Assembly (NCBI GenBank): GCA_030832185.1 | Contig: JAURJQ010000013.1 | Location: 52,559 to 116,558, forward strand | Direction of reading: 5' to 3' | DNA length: 64,000 nucleotides | Source of the DNA: Chitinophagales bacterium | GTDB taxonomy: Bacteria > Bacteroidota > Bacteroidia > Chitinophagales > JADJOU01 | Shown here: in pieces, positions 46,649 to 55,773 of the stretch | Numbering within the stretch: the stretch's first letter is position 1 | Layout of the letters: each line of letters begins with the position of its first letter | The notes under the pieces: model-generated | Database searches by the model: none | The model's input: the letters and a program-made list of their open reading frames with translations, nothing else | What the model was told of the DNA's origin: nothing | Program-made: the position numbers and the translations under genes

Positions 46649-49575
46649 TGATGAATGAGACCAGCCAAATGATTTTAAAGAAACTCAATAATTTTAAAGT
46701 TCATTTTAATGGAGACGTGTTCACAGATGAAAAAATGCGCATCCTATATTCTACTGATGCTTCTCTTTATCGTAAACTTCCTTTAGCTGTTGTATACCCA
46801 AAAAACAATCAAGATCTTAAAAACATAGTTCTATTTTGCATTAATAATAAGACGTCTATTATTCCGCGAACTGCTGGTACATCATTGGGTGGTCAGTGTG
46901 TAGGCGAAGGGATTGTAGTCGATGTATCTAGATACATGAATAAAATTCTAGAAATCAATCCAGAAGAAAAATATGCTATCGTTCAGCCTGGTGTGGTTCG
47001 CGACGAATTGAATATAGCCCTGAAGCCTTATAATTTGCATTTCGGACCGAATACTTCTACGTCTAATCGAGCTATGATAGGTGGTATGGTAGGTAACAAT
47101 TCCAGCGGATCTTTTTCTATAAAGTATGGTACAACCCGTGAAAATGTATTAGCTGTAAAAGGCTATTTAAGCGATGCTTCAGAGGTAGAGTTCAAAGAAT
47201 TGTCGACACAAGAGTTTAGAGCCAAAAGCCATGGCACCTCGCTTGAGAGTGCTATTTATAGACAAATTTCATTTGAATTAAATCATCCAGTGACTCAGGC
47301 AGAAATAGATAAGGAATATCCAAAGCCCGGTGTCACTAGAAGAAATACAGGCTATGCCCTAGATTTTCTGCTTAATTCCGAACCATTTTATAGAGGTTAT
47401 GATTTATTCAATTTTTCCAAAATGCTTTGTGGTAGTGAAGGTACACTCATGCTTTTTAGCGAGATAAAACTAAAGCTGGTAGATGCACCAACGAATAAAA
47501 TAGCGTTGATTTGTGCGCATTTCGATAGCTTAGATAAGAGTCTTCGTGGGGCAGTAGAAGCCATGAAACTATCTCCTAATCAATGTGAGCTGATGGATAA
47601 GGCCATTTTAGATTGTACCAAGGAAAATTTAGTGCAGGCTAAAAATAGATTTTTCATTCAAGGAGATCCCGAAGCTATATTGATGATAGAGGTAGAAGAA
47701 AAGGCGGAAATTGAACTCTCTGCCCAAATCTCAGAGATGCAAGATCAACTCAGAGACTTGTCTGGCAAATTTTCAATTTTATATGGAGATGATATTAAAC
47801 GTGCATTACAGCTTCGTGCTTCTGGCCTAGGGGTATTGCAGAATATGAAGGGAGAAGAAAGACCTGTAGAATTTGTTGAAGATACTGCAGTTCATATTGC
47901 TGATTTACCAGACTATATTCGAGATTTTAATCAAATGATAAAAGATCTAGGAACGACAAGTGTTTTCTATGCGCATGCCGGTGCAGGCGAGCTTCATACA
48001 AGACCTAAAGTCAATCTAAAAACAGAAGATGGGCGAAAGAAGTTTAGAGCCATAGCAGAGGCATCGGCTCATCTAGTCAAAAAGTATGGAGGCTCTTTGA
48101 GCGGAGAGCATGGCGATGGATTGGTAAGAGCAGAGTTTATGCCTATTGCGTTAGGACAGAGAAATTATGAATTATTGCGCAGAATTAAGAAAACATGGGA
48201 TATACATAATATTTTCAATCCAGGTAAAATTGTGGATGCTCCTCCTATGGATCAAAACCTTAGAGAAGACTATACTAGTAATGCTTCGTCTATTAAAACT
48301 ATATTTAGCTTTGAAAAGGAAGGGAGTCTTGTCATGGCTGCAGAGAAATGCAGTGGTTCGGGCGATTGTAGAAAAACGAGCCTGATTGGAGGCACGCTTT
48401 GCCCTAGTTATCAGGCTACAGGTGAAGAGGAACATTCGACTAGAGCGCGTGCCAATATTTTAAGGGAATTTCTCACCCACCAGGATTCTATGGATGGCAT
48501 GAATCATCAAGAAGTTTATGATGTATTAAAGCTTTGTCTTAGTTGTAAAGCGTGTATCAGCGAGTGTCCAAGCTCTGTGGATATGGCAGCACTAAAATCT
48601 GAGTTTTTATACCAGTATCATTTGAAGAATCCAGTGACAAGGCTCGAAAAAAATGTAGCTAATTTTTTTAATACAAGTAAATGGGTCAGTAAAATCGCTC
48701 CCCTTTCTAATCTCGTTCAAAATGCACCTATTTTCGGCAGCTTAGCTAAAAAATGGATGGGTATAGATACCCGCAGGAGTATTCCAGCATATTCCTATCG
48801 CACCTTTGAGCAGTGGTCTATGAAATATAAAAATAAAAGACTCATCTCAGATATCAAGGTGTACTTATATATAGATGAATTTATAAATTTCTTGGAGTCT
48901 CATATTGCTATAAAAGGAGTTCTATTGCTTGAATCTTTAGGTATAGAGGTGAAGGTACTTCCATTTCGGGACAGTAGTCGTAGTCAAATCTCAAAGGGGT
49001 TTTTAAAAGAAGCAAAACAAAATGTAAATAGCTTTATTAGTGAAATCGCATATATCGCTAATGATGAAATTCCATTGCTAGGTATTGAGCCATCTGCTAT
49101 TTTGGGGTTCCGAGACGACTATCACCGCCTAGTAGATGCATCGAATAAAATGATTTTAGATAAAATATCCTCCAAGACCTATCTAATAGAAGAGTTTTTA
49201 GCGGACTACCTAACTAAAAATCCACTTTTAAAAGAGAAATTTACAGACGAGAAAAAAGAAATTGCCTATCATGGTCATTGTCATCAAAAATCTTTAAGTT
49301 CGTCTAAATACGCTTTAGACATTCTAAATTTCCCTAACAACTATACTGCAGAAGAAATACCAAGCGGCTGCTGTGGCATGGCAGGTAGTTTTGGGTATGA
49401 GCATTATGATTTAAGTATGAAGATAGGTGAAATGGTCTTGTTTCCTAGCGTGAGGAAAGCTGGGACTAAGACAATATGCGCCAGTGGGACTTCTTGTCGC
49501 CATCAAATTAAGGACGGGACAAGGAAAAAATCAAGTCATCCTGTAGAGATTTTGTTTGAGGCATTGAAAAACTAA
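46648..49575 (+). CDS. FAD-linked oxidase fused to 4Fe-4S/CCG reductase (D-lactate or 2-hydroxyacid dehydrogenase type)
   Basis: 975-residue GlcD-GlpC fusion of the DLD/YdiJ type. The FAD-binding domain (about 45-235) has IIPRTAGTSLGGQCVGEG and ISMTSNR-like positions (TSTSNRAMIGGMVGNNSSG). The FAD_oxidase C domain runs to about 500, with SGEHGDGLVRAEF. The Fe-S section has CSGSGDCRK (near 570) and CLSCKACISECPSSVDMA (near 632-650). CCG-like motifs HGHCHQKS and PSGCCGMAGSFGYE are near 870-930. It probably oxidises a 2-hydroxy acid and passes electrons to quinone; the substrate cannot be fixed. Overlaps dprA by one base. Confidence 0.93.
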   Translation: MMNETSQMILKKLNNFKVHFNGDVFTDEKMRILYSTDASLYRKLPLAVVYPKNNQDLKNIVLFCINNKTSIIPRTAGTSLGGQCVGEGIVVDVSRYMNKILEINPEEKYAIVQPGVVRDELNIALKPYNLHFGPNTSTSNRAMIGGMVGNNSSGSFSIKYGTTRENVLAVKGYLSDASEVEFKELSTQEFRAKSHGTSLESAIYRQISFELNHPVTQAEIDKEYPKPGVTRRNTGYALDFLLNSEPFYRGYDLFNFSKMLCGSEGTLMLFSEIKLKLVDAPTNKIALICAHFDSLDKSLRGAVEAMKLSPNQCELMDKAILDCTKENLVQAKNRFFIQGDPEAILMIEVEEKAEIELSAQISEMQDQLRDLSGKFSILYGDDIKRALQLRASGLGVLQNMKGEERPVEFVEDTAVHIADLPDYIRDFNQMIKDLGTTSVFYAHAGAGELHTRPKVNLKTEDGRKKFRAIAEASAHLVKKYGGSLSGEHGDGLVRAEFMPIALGQRNYELLRRIKKTWDIHNIFNPGKIVDAPPMDQNLREDYTSNASSIKTIFSFEKEGSLVMAAEKCSGSGDCRKTSLIGGTLCPSYQATGEEEHSTRARANILREFLTHQDSMDGMNHQEVYDVLKLCLSCKACISECPSSVDMAALKSEFLYQYHLKNPVTRLEKNVANFFNTSKWVSKIAPLSNLVQNAPIFGSLAKKWMGIDTRRSIPAYSYRTFEQWSMKYKNKRLISDIKVYLYIDEFINFLESHIAIKGVLLLESLGIEVKVLPFRDSSRSQISKGFLKEAKQNVNSFISEIAYIANDEIPLLGIEPSAILGFRDDYHRLVDASNKMILDKISSKTYLIEEFLADYLTKNPLLKEKFTDEKKEIAYHGHCHQKSLSSSKYALDILNFPNNYTAEEIPSGCCGMAGSFGYEHYDLSMKIGEMVLFPSVRKAGTKTICASGTSCRHQIKDGTRKKSSHPVEILFEALKN

Positions 49576-49604
49576 TATTTTAGCAATCTTAAAAATTATA
49601 TAAA

Positions 49605-50909
49605 TTGAAAATAGCAGTCATAGGGACAGGGTACGTAGGACTTGTATCGGGAGTATGCTTCTCAGAAACTGGGGTAGAAGTAACTTGTATCGACAATAAT
49701 CAGGAGAAAATAGATAAATTGAATCGAGGAGAAATTCCGATTTTTGAGCCGACTCTAGACGTATTGATGAAGCGAAATTTCTCAGAGGGTCGTTTAAGAT
49801 TTACTATAGACCTCGAAGCAGGAATTGAAAATGCGGATATAATATTTTTAGCACTACCCACTCCAGAGAGTGAAGATGGATCTGCAGATTTAAGCTATGT
49901 ATTAAAGATGGCAGAAACACTGTCAGGAATCATTACCTCATACAAGGTAATAGTTAATAAAAGTACCGTCCCAGTTGGCACAGCAGCAAAAGTACAAGCT
50001 ATATTTGATGAAAAATGTCAGGTAAAGGTCGATGTGGTCTCCAATCCTGAATTTTTGAGAGAGGGATTTGCTGTAGAAGATTTTTTAAAGCCAGATAGAA
50101 TAGTTATCGGGTCGATTAGTGATGCCGCTATAGAATTGATGACCAAATTATATAAACCATTTGTCCGTCAAGGAAATCCTATTTTCATTATGGATGAGAA
50201 GTCAGCAGAATTGACGAAGTATGCAGGTAATGCATTCCTTGCAATGAAGATTTCATTTATGAACGAAATGGCTAATATTGCGGAAAAAGTTGGAGCGAAT
50301 ATTGAGCTAGTTCGGAAAGGTATCGGCACAGATAATCGTATTGGCGGGGCATTTCTCTATGCAGGCCTTGGATATGGGGGCAGTTGTTTTCCTAAAGATG
50401 TAAAAGCCATTCAGAAAATCGCGATGGATAATGACTATGATTTTAAATTAGTCAATTCTGTTCTTCAAGTCAACCAATTGCAGCGAGAAAAATTCTTTAA
50501 TAAAATTAAATCAAACATAGATTTAAAGGGAAAGAAAATCGCTTTGTGGGGATTGTCATTTAAGCCCAATACAGATGATATTCGCGAAGCTCCCGCATTA
50601 TATATAATTGAGAAATTAATAGAAAGCGGCGCTATAGTTTCAGCATATGACCCCGAAGGCATGCCTAACGTCAAGAAGCAGCTAGGTGATGCTATCCATT
50701 ATTGCCAAAATATGTATGATGCATTAGATGGAGCAGACGCCTTAGTTATAGTTACAGAATGGACGGTGTTTAGAACACCTGATTTCCCTAAAATGAAGTC
50801 TTTGATGACTGGAAATGTAATTTTTGATGGTCGAAATTTGTTTGATCTTGAAGAAATGAAAGCGCAGGGATATAAGTACTTTAGTATTGGTAGACAAACT
50901 ATTAACTAA
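49605..50909 (+). CDS. UDP-glucose/GDP-mannose 6-dehydrogenase family (UDP-glucose 6-dehydrogenase likely)
   Basis: 434-residue NAD-dependent dehydrogenase making UDP-glucuronate. The start is TTG (49605), giving MKIAVIGTGYVGLVSGVCF, the NAD motif. VNKSTVPVGTA, NPEFLREGFAVEDFLKPDR, and the catalytic Cys in GYGGSCFPKDVKAI (near 262) are all present, with the C-terminal WGLSFKPNTDDIREAP and TEWTVFRTPDF stretches. The neighbour at 50995 is UDP-glucuronate decarboxylase, which makes UDP-glucose the likely substrate. Confidence 0.93.
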   Translation: MKIAVIGTGYVGLVSGVCFSETGVEVTCIDNNQEKIDKLNRGEIPIFEPTLDVLMKRNFSEGRLRFTIDLEAGIENADIIFLALPTPESEDGSADLSYVLKMAETLSGIITSYKVIVNKSTVPVGTAAKVQAIFDEKCQVKVDVVSNPEFLREGFAVEDFLKPDRIVIGSISDAAIELMTKLYKPFVRQGNPIFIMDEKSAELTKYAGNAFLAMKISFMNEMANIAEKVGANIELVRKGIGTDNRIGGAFLYAGLGYGGSCFPKDVKAIQKIAMDNDYDFKLVNSVLQVNQLQREKFFNKIKSNIDLKGKKIALWGLSFKPNTDDIREAPALYIIEKLIESGAIVSAYDPEGMPNVKKQLGDAIHYCQNMYDALDGADALVIVTEWTVFRTPDFPKMKSLMTGNVIFDGRNLFDLEEMKAQGYKYFSIGRQTIN

Positions 50910-50910
50910 T

Positions 50911-50985
50911 AAGTTTCAAGCTACAAGTTATAAGTTGCAAGAAAATTCCTGTGACTTGTAACTTGCAACTTGCGACTTGTAACTT
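50911..50985. repeat. Heptamer-built inverted repeat (hairpin) between UDP-sugar genes
   Basis: Left arm (50911-50941) is AAGTTTC-AAGCTAC-AAGTTAT-AAGTTGC-AAG; right arm (50955-50985) is CTTGTAA-CTTGCAA-CTTGCGA-CTTGTAA-CTT. The 24 bases 50918-50941 pair with 50962-50985 with four mismatches. Each arm is four tandem variants of one 7-base unit. It sits 1 base after the dehydrogenase stop and 9 before the decarboxylase start, so it would be transcribed as a long hairpin within the operon. Confidence 0.8.
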
Positions 50986-50994
50986 TTAAAAAAA

Positions 50995-51987
50995 ATGACA
51001 AAAAAAAGAGTACTCATAACTGGCGCAGCTGGTTTCCTTGGATCACATCTATGTGACTATTTTCTTGCAAAAAACTGTGAAGTTCTAGCTATGGACAATC
51101 TCATTACAGGCAATATGAAAAATATTGAGCACTTGATGGGAAATGCCGATTTTGCATTTTACAATCATGACGTGAGCAATTATGTGTATGTTCCAGGCGA
51201 CTTGGATTATATCATGCACTTTGCTTCACCTGCTAGTCCAATTGATTATTTAAAAATTCCAATTCAAACCTTGAAAGTAGGTTCATTAGGAACGCACAAT
51301 CTACTGGGACTCGCTAAAGCAAAAAACGCGAGAATGCTTATCGCCTCTACTTCTGAAGTTTATGGTGACCCTTTAGTTCATCCTCAGACGGAAGATTATT
51401 GGGGGAATGTAAATCCTATCGGTCCTAGAGGGGTTTACGATGAAGCAAAAAGATTCCAAGAAGCTATTACTATGGCATATCACCGTTTTCATGGGGTAGA
51501 AACTCGTATCGTGCGAATATTTAACACCTATGGTCCTCGAATGAGGTTAAATGATGGGAGAGTATTGCCGGCGTTTATAGGTCAAGCACTTCGTGGTGAA
51601 CCTATGACAATATTTGGAGATGGAAGTCAAACTAGATCTTTTTGTTATGTTTCGGATTTGATAGAAGGGATTTATAGATTACTTTTGAGCGACTATGCTT
51701 ACCCAGTTAATATTGGCAATCCGAACGAAATCACCATTAAGCAATTTGCAGAAGAAATCACGAAGCTGACAGATTCTAAATCAGGAATCATCTATCAGCC
51801 ACTTCCGCAAGATGACCCTATGCAGCGTCAACCTAATATTGACAAAGCTAGAGAAATCCTTGGCTGGGAACCGAAGGTAGATAGAGCCGAAGGATTAAAA
51901 ATTACCTTTGATTATTTCAAAACATTGACTGCAGAAGACTTGAATAAGGTTGAGCATAATGATTTTACGAAGTATAATAAATACTAG
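50995..51987 (+). CDS. UDP-glucuronate decarboxylase (UDP-xylose synthase)
   Basis: 330-residue [17 protein letters not shown] is the Rossmann motif; [25 protein letters not shown], and the catalytic YDEAKR (near 144) are present, and [34 protein letters not shown] and [10 protein letters not shown] are typical of the UXS family. It converts UDP-GlcA to UDP-xylose, following the adjacent dehydrogenase, and so the two genes form a UDP-Glc to UDP-Xyl module. The final ~20 residues are polar and extend past the family core. Confidence 0.92.
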   Translation: MTKKRVLITGAAGFLGSHLCDYFLAKNCEVLAMDNLITGNMKNIEHLMGNADFAFYNHDVSNYVYVPGDLDYIMHFASPASPIDYLKIPIQTLKVGSLGTHNLLGLAKAKNARMLIASTSEVYGDPLVHPQTEDYWGNVNPIGPRGVYDEAKRFQEAITMAYHRFHGVETRIVRIFNTYGPRMRLNDGRVLPAFIGQALRGEPMTIFGDGSQTRSFCYVSDLIEGIYRLLLSDYAYPVNIGNPNEITIKQFAEEITKLTDSKSGIIYQPLPQDDPMQRQPNIDKAREILGWEPKVDRAEGLKITFDYFKTLTAEDLNKVEHNDFTKYNKY

Positions 51988-52084
51988 TTAGTAGTAAATG
52001 ATGAAGTCTCAATTTTCATTATAAAAAGGTAAAGTGAAGGCTATAGGGTATAAAAAATATTGTTTTGATAAGTAAAATCTAGTT

Positions 52085-52447
52085 TTGAATTTAATCACAA
52101 ATATATTAATTCGCAGCCTAGCTCTAGAGCACATATACATGTTTTGGATGAAAATGTTTGCATGGGAAACTGTCGGAAAGAAAACATTTAAAAGTCTTGC
52201 ACCAGAATTATTTACGCCGACCAAAGGATTAGCAGCTAATCAAGGACTGTATAACAGGTTTCTGGCTGCGGGTTTGATTTGGATATTTTTCATTGATAAC
52301 AATGAGTGGAAGTTTTATATCTCCGTTTTCTTTTTGACTTGTATACTTATCGCAGGACTTTATGGCGGGTGGACTGCTAGTAAGCGAATACTATATGTGC
52401 AAGCTTTACCTGCTTTTTTGGCCTTGATTTTATTACATTTAAAATAA
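52085..52447 (+). CDS. DUF1304 family membrane protein
   Basis: 120 residues with four membrane segments. The DUF1304 signature is ALEHIYMFWMKMFAWETVGKKTF near the N-terminus, then ANQGLYNRFLAAGL, and GWTASKRILYVQALPAFLALI at the end. Function is unknown. The start is TTG, giving MNLITNILIRSLALEHIY. It ends 4 bases before the threonine aldolase ATG, so they are probably co-transcribed. Confidence 0.9.
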   Translation: MNLITNILIRSLALEHIYMFWMKMFAWETVGKKTFKSLAPELFTPTKGLAANQGLYNRFLAAGLIWIFFIDNNEWKFYISVFFLTCILIAGLYGGWTASKRILYVQALPAFLALILLHLK

Positions 52448-52451
52448 TATT

Positions 52452-53477
52452 ATGTCAGCTAGGATTATAGAACTGCGCAGTGATACTTTTACTAAGCCGA
52501 CTCCAGCGATGTTTGAAGCGATGATGGCTGCGAAAGTAGGTGATGATGTATTTGGAGAAGACGAAACGGTGAATGCTCTAGAGCAAAAAACTGCCAAATT
52601 ATTTGGTATGGAAGCAGCTATATTTTGTCCTTCAGGCACAATGACCAATCAGCTCGCAATACGCGCTCATTGCATTCCTGGATCTGAAGTGATCTGCGAT
52701 GAACAGTCTCATGTCTACATCTATGAAGGTGGCGGAATAGCAGTTAATGCGCAATCTTCTGTTAAGTTGATTCGAGGAGAGAATGGAAAAATTACAGCTG
52801 CTCAAGTAGGAAATGTCATCAATAATCCTAATGATATACACCAACCAGTTACACGACTCGTTTCGCTCGAAAACACTTCTAATCGAGGAGGTGGAAGTAT
52901 TTATGATTTCAAAGAAATAGTAAGCATAAAGAATGTTTGCAATCAAAATAAATTGAAGTTACATTTAGATGGTGCGAGAATATTTAATGCATTAGCCGAG
53001 TCCACTGAAACGCCTCTAGATTATGGAAAAATATTTGACAGCATTTCCATATGTCTTTCTAAAGGTCTAGGTTGTCCTGTTGGCTCTCTATTATTGGGAA
53101 ATACTGAAATAATAAAACAAACTCGTCGATTCAGAAAACTGATGGGAGGGGGTTGGAGACAAGCTGGGTTTCTGGCTGCAGCAGGAATTTATGCATTAGA
53201 TCATCATGTCGAAAGATTGCGAGAAGATCATAGAAGAGCAAAAGAAGCAGGCAAACTAATTTCTAAGCTAAGCTATGTGAAAGACATCTATCCTATAGAA
53301 ACCAATATTATAATTTTTGAATTAGATGATACAATCACCGCTATTGAATTCGTGCAGAAAATGAATGAAAAAGGAATTAAATGTATTCCTTTTGGTAAAC
53401 AATTGGTTCGAATGGTCACTCATATAGATTTAACAGATAATGATTTGGAATATCTGCATCACGTATTAAGTTCATAA
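52452..53477 (+). CDS. Low-specificity L-threonine aldolase
   Basis: 341-residue PLP enzyme that cleaves threonine to glycine and acetaldehyde. LRSDTFTKPTPAMFEAMM, VGDDVFGEDETVNALEQ, FCPSGTMTNQLAI and LHLDGARIFNA are family motifs. The PLP lysine is in SICLSKGLGCPVGS (near 203). Length matches the family. It is followed directly by a shared terminator with the convergent dnaK. Confidence 0.93.
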   Translation: MSARIIELRSDTFTKPTPAMFEAMMAAKVGDDVFGEDETVNALEQKTAKLFGMEAAIFCPSGTMTNQLAIRAHCIPGSEVICDEQSHVYIYEGGGIAVNAQSSVKLIRGENGKITAAQVGNVINNPNDIHQPVTRLVSLENTSNRGGGSIYDFKEIVSIKNVCNQNKLKLHLDGARIFNALAESTETPLDYGKIFDSISICLSKGLGCPVGSLLLGNTEIIKQTRRFRKLMGGGWRQAGFLAAAGIYALDHHVERLREDHRRAKEAGKLISKLSYVKDIYPIETNIIIFELDDTITAIEFVQKMNEKGIKCIPFGKQLVRMVTHIDLTDNDLEYLHHVLSS

Positions 53478-53512
53478 AAAAAGCGAATGCCTTTCGACAT
53501 TCGCTTTTTTAT
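53477..53512. terminator. Bidirectional terminator between threonine aldolase and dnaK
   Basis: AAAAAAGCGAATG-CCTTTCGA-CATTCGCTTTTTT: a 13-bp arm (including A/T flanks) at 53477-53489 and 53498-53510. It overlaps the stop codon of the aldolase gene and has A- and T-runs on both sides. Confidence 0.92.
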
Positions 53513-53533
53513 GAATTGGTTTTATTTAAGAAA

Positions 53534-55441
53534 TTACTTCACTTCCTCAAATTCTACATCTTCAGCTTCATTAGAAGAATTACCTTCGGTATTACTACCA
53601 CCTCCTGTATTGGTTGTCTCTTGACCACCTTGCGATTGTTGAGCCTTTTGCATATCTTCACTTGCTGCCGCCCATGCTTCGTTGAGTGATTTAGTTAATG
53701 CTTCTATTCCTTCATGATTTTTCTGATCTACAGCAGATTTGAGTGCATCTTTTGCAGATTCGATGGTAGCTTTTTTGTCAGCTGATATCTTATCTCCAAA
53801 TTCAATCAGTTGCTTTTCACTCTGGAATACCAAGCTGTCAGCAGCATTCATTGTTTCTATACGCTCTCTTTCTTTTTTGTCAGATTCTTCATTTATTTTA
53901 GCTTCCGCTTTCATCTTTTCAATATCCTCTCTTGAAAGGGAAGTAGATGCCTCGATTCTTATAGATTGCTCTTTTCCTGTTCCTTTGTCCTTTGCAGATA
54001 CTTTCACGATACCATTAGCATCGATATCAAATGTCACTTCAATTTGAGGTGTGCCTCTTGGTGCTGGAGGTATAGAGTCTAGGTGAAATTTGCCCAAGGT
54101 TCTATTATCAGCTGCTTTCGTGCGCTCGCCTTGTAGTATATGAATTTCGACGGATGGTTGATTATCTACAGCAGTGGTAAATACTTGAGATTTTTTAGTA
54201 GGAATTGTTGTGTTTGAATCGATAACTCGAGTCATGACAGAGCCCATTGTCTCTATTCCTAAAGAGAGTGGAGTCACATCTACCAGAACGATATCGTCTG
54301 TCACATCTCCACTAATAATGCCTCCTTGTATAGCTGCACCCATTGCTACTACTTCATCAGGATTTACGCCCTTTGAAGGTTTTTTTCCAAAAAACTGCTC
54401 TACCATTTCAGCTACTTTAGGTATGCGAGTAGAACCACCTACAAGAATGACTTCATCAATATCGCTTGTGCTCATACCTGCATCTTTCAATGCTTGTACA
54501 CATGGCTTCAATGTTCTTTGAAACAAACTATCCGCTAATTGCTCAAACTTAGCTCTTGTCAGTTTTTTTACCAAATGTTTAGGCACCCCATCTATTGCTG
54601 TGATATAGGGCAAATTGATTTCAGTTTCATTGGAACTTGACAATTCTATTTTAGATTTTTCTGCAGCTTCCTTCAATCTTTGAAGAGCCATCGGATCTTT
54701 TCTTAAATCGATATTGTCAGAAGTTTTAAATTCATCTGCTAGCCAATCTATTATTACTTGGTCGAAGTCATCACCTCCAAGATTAGTATCTCCATTAGTT
54801 GATTTTACTTCAAATACACCACCACCTAAATCTAAAACAGACACATCGAAAGTACCACCGCCAAGATCGAAGACGGCTATTTTCATATCCTTATCTTTCT
54901 TATCTAGTCCATAGGCTAATGCTGCGGCTGTTGGTTCGTTTACAATTCGCATTACTTTGAGTCCTGCAATTTCGCCTGCTTCTTTTGTAGCCTGTCGTTG
55001 TGAATCATTGAAGTATGCTGGAACTGTGATGACGGCTTCATTCACCTCTGAACCAAGAAAATCTTCTGCTGATTTTTTCATTTTCTGAAGAACCATTGCC
55101 GCTATTTCCTGTGGAGAATACATTCTGCCATCGATATCTATTTTAATAGAATCATTATCGCCTTTTACTACTTTAAATGGCATTCTAGCCGCTTCTTTTT
55201 CTTGCTCGCTAAATCTACTTCCCATAAAACGCTTTATACTGTATAGCGTTTTAGTTGGATTAGTGATAGCTTGTCGCTTAGCAGGATCGCCCACTTTTCG
55301 CTCCCCATTATCTAAAAATGCTACTATGGATGGAGTCGTTCTTCTACCTTCATCGTTTGCTATGACTACAGGCTCATTTCCTTCAATTACAGATACGCAT
55401 GAATTCGTAGTGCCTAGGTCTATTCCTATTATTTTTCCCAT
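53534..55441 (-). CDS. dnaK: Chaperone protein DnaK (Hsp70)
   Basis: 635-residue ATP-dependent chaperone. [16 protein letters not shown] starts the ATPase; [26 protein letters not shown] and [12 protein letters not shown] follow. The substrate-binding domain has [12 protein letters not shown] and a C-terminal lid, then the Glu-rich tail [12 protein letters not shown]. GrpE and DnaJ are not adjacent. Upstream are two copies of ATGACAAAATGG in an intergenic region shared with a T9SS cargo gene, a candidate control site. Confidence 0.98.
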   Translation of the reverse strand: MGKIIGIDLGTTNSCVSVIEGNEPVVIANDEGRRTTPSIVAFLDNGERKVGDPAKRQAITNPTKTLYSIKRFMGSRFSEQEKEAARMPFKVVKGDNDSIKIDIDGRMYSPQEIAAMVLQKMKKSAEDFLGSEVNEAVITVPAYFNDSQRQATKEAGEIAGLKVMRIVNEPTAAALAYGLDKKDKDMKIAVFDLGGGTFDVSVLDLGGGVFEVKSTNGDTNLGGDDFDQVIIDWLADEFKTSDNIDLRKDPMALQRLKEAAEKSKIELSSSNETEINLPYITAIDGVPKHLVKKLTRAKFEQLADSLFQRTLKPCVQALKDAGMSTSDIDEVILVGGSTRIPKVAEMVEQFFGKKPSKGVNPDEVVAMGAAIQGGIISGDVTDDIVLVDVTPLSLGIETMGSVMTRVIDSNTTIPTKKSQVFTTAVDNQPSVEIHILQGERTKAADNRTLGKFHLDSIPPAPRGTPQIEVTFDIDANGIVKVSAKDKGTGKEQSIRIEASTSLSREDIEKMKAEAKINEESDKKERERIETMNAADSLVFQSEKQLIEFGDKISADKKATIESAKDALKSAVDQKNHEGIEALTKSLNEAWAAASEDMQKAQQSQGGQETTNTGGGSNTEGNSSNEAEDVEFEEVK

Positions 55442-55773
55442 TTGATTATTTTTTTATTTTACCTATTTACCACAATAGGTATGCCAATGACAAAATGGCG
55501 AAATATTGTCTAGAATTATGACAAAATGGTGTCGAGAGGCTTGAAAATTCAGTCTTAATGACATTGAATTAGTATAGTTTTTCATGAATTATCGGTTGAT
55601 TTTAGTAGTTTAGTGGGCTAAGAATGCCTTATTTTGTCAAATAAATCTGCTAAATTTTTAAAATAATTTGTATCTTTGGTCGTTAGAATAGTAGGGGATT
55701 AGTGATTTTTTCAATATATGTCCTAACAATGCTAAACAAGAATTATTTTTAAACGAGAGAAATTCAGTCAATA
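55442..55773. promoter_or_regulatory. 332-bp divergent control region between dnaK and T9SS cargo operon
   Basis: Holds direct repeats ATGACAAAATGG at 55487-55498 and 55518-55529, start to start 31 bases, plus the same core on the other strand as ATTTTGTCA at 55631-55639. TATCTTTG at 55671-55678 is a TAnnTTTG -7 box for the rightward operon, 96 bases before its ATG. No small ORF or RNA gene is apparent. The repeats may be a heat-shock or activator site for dnaK; this is inference. Confidence 0.6.
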
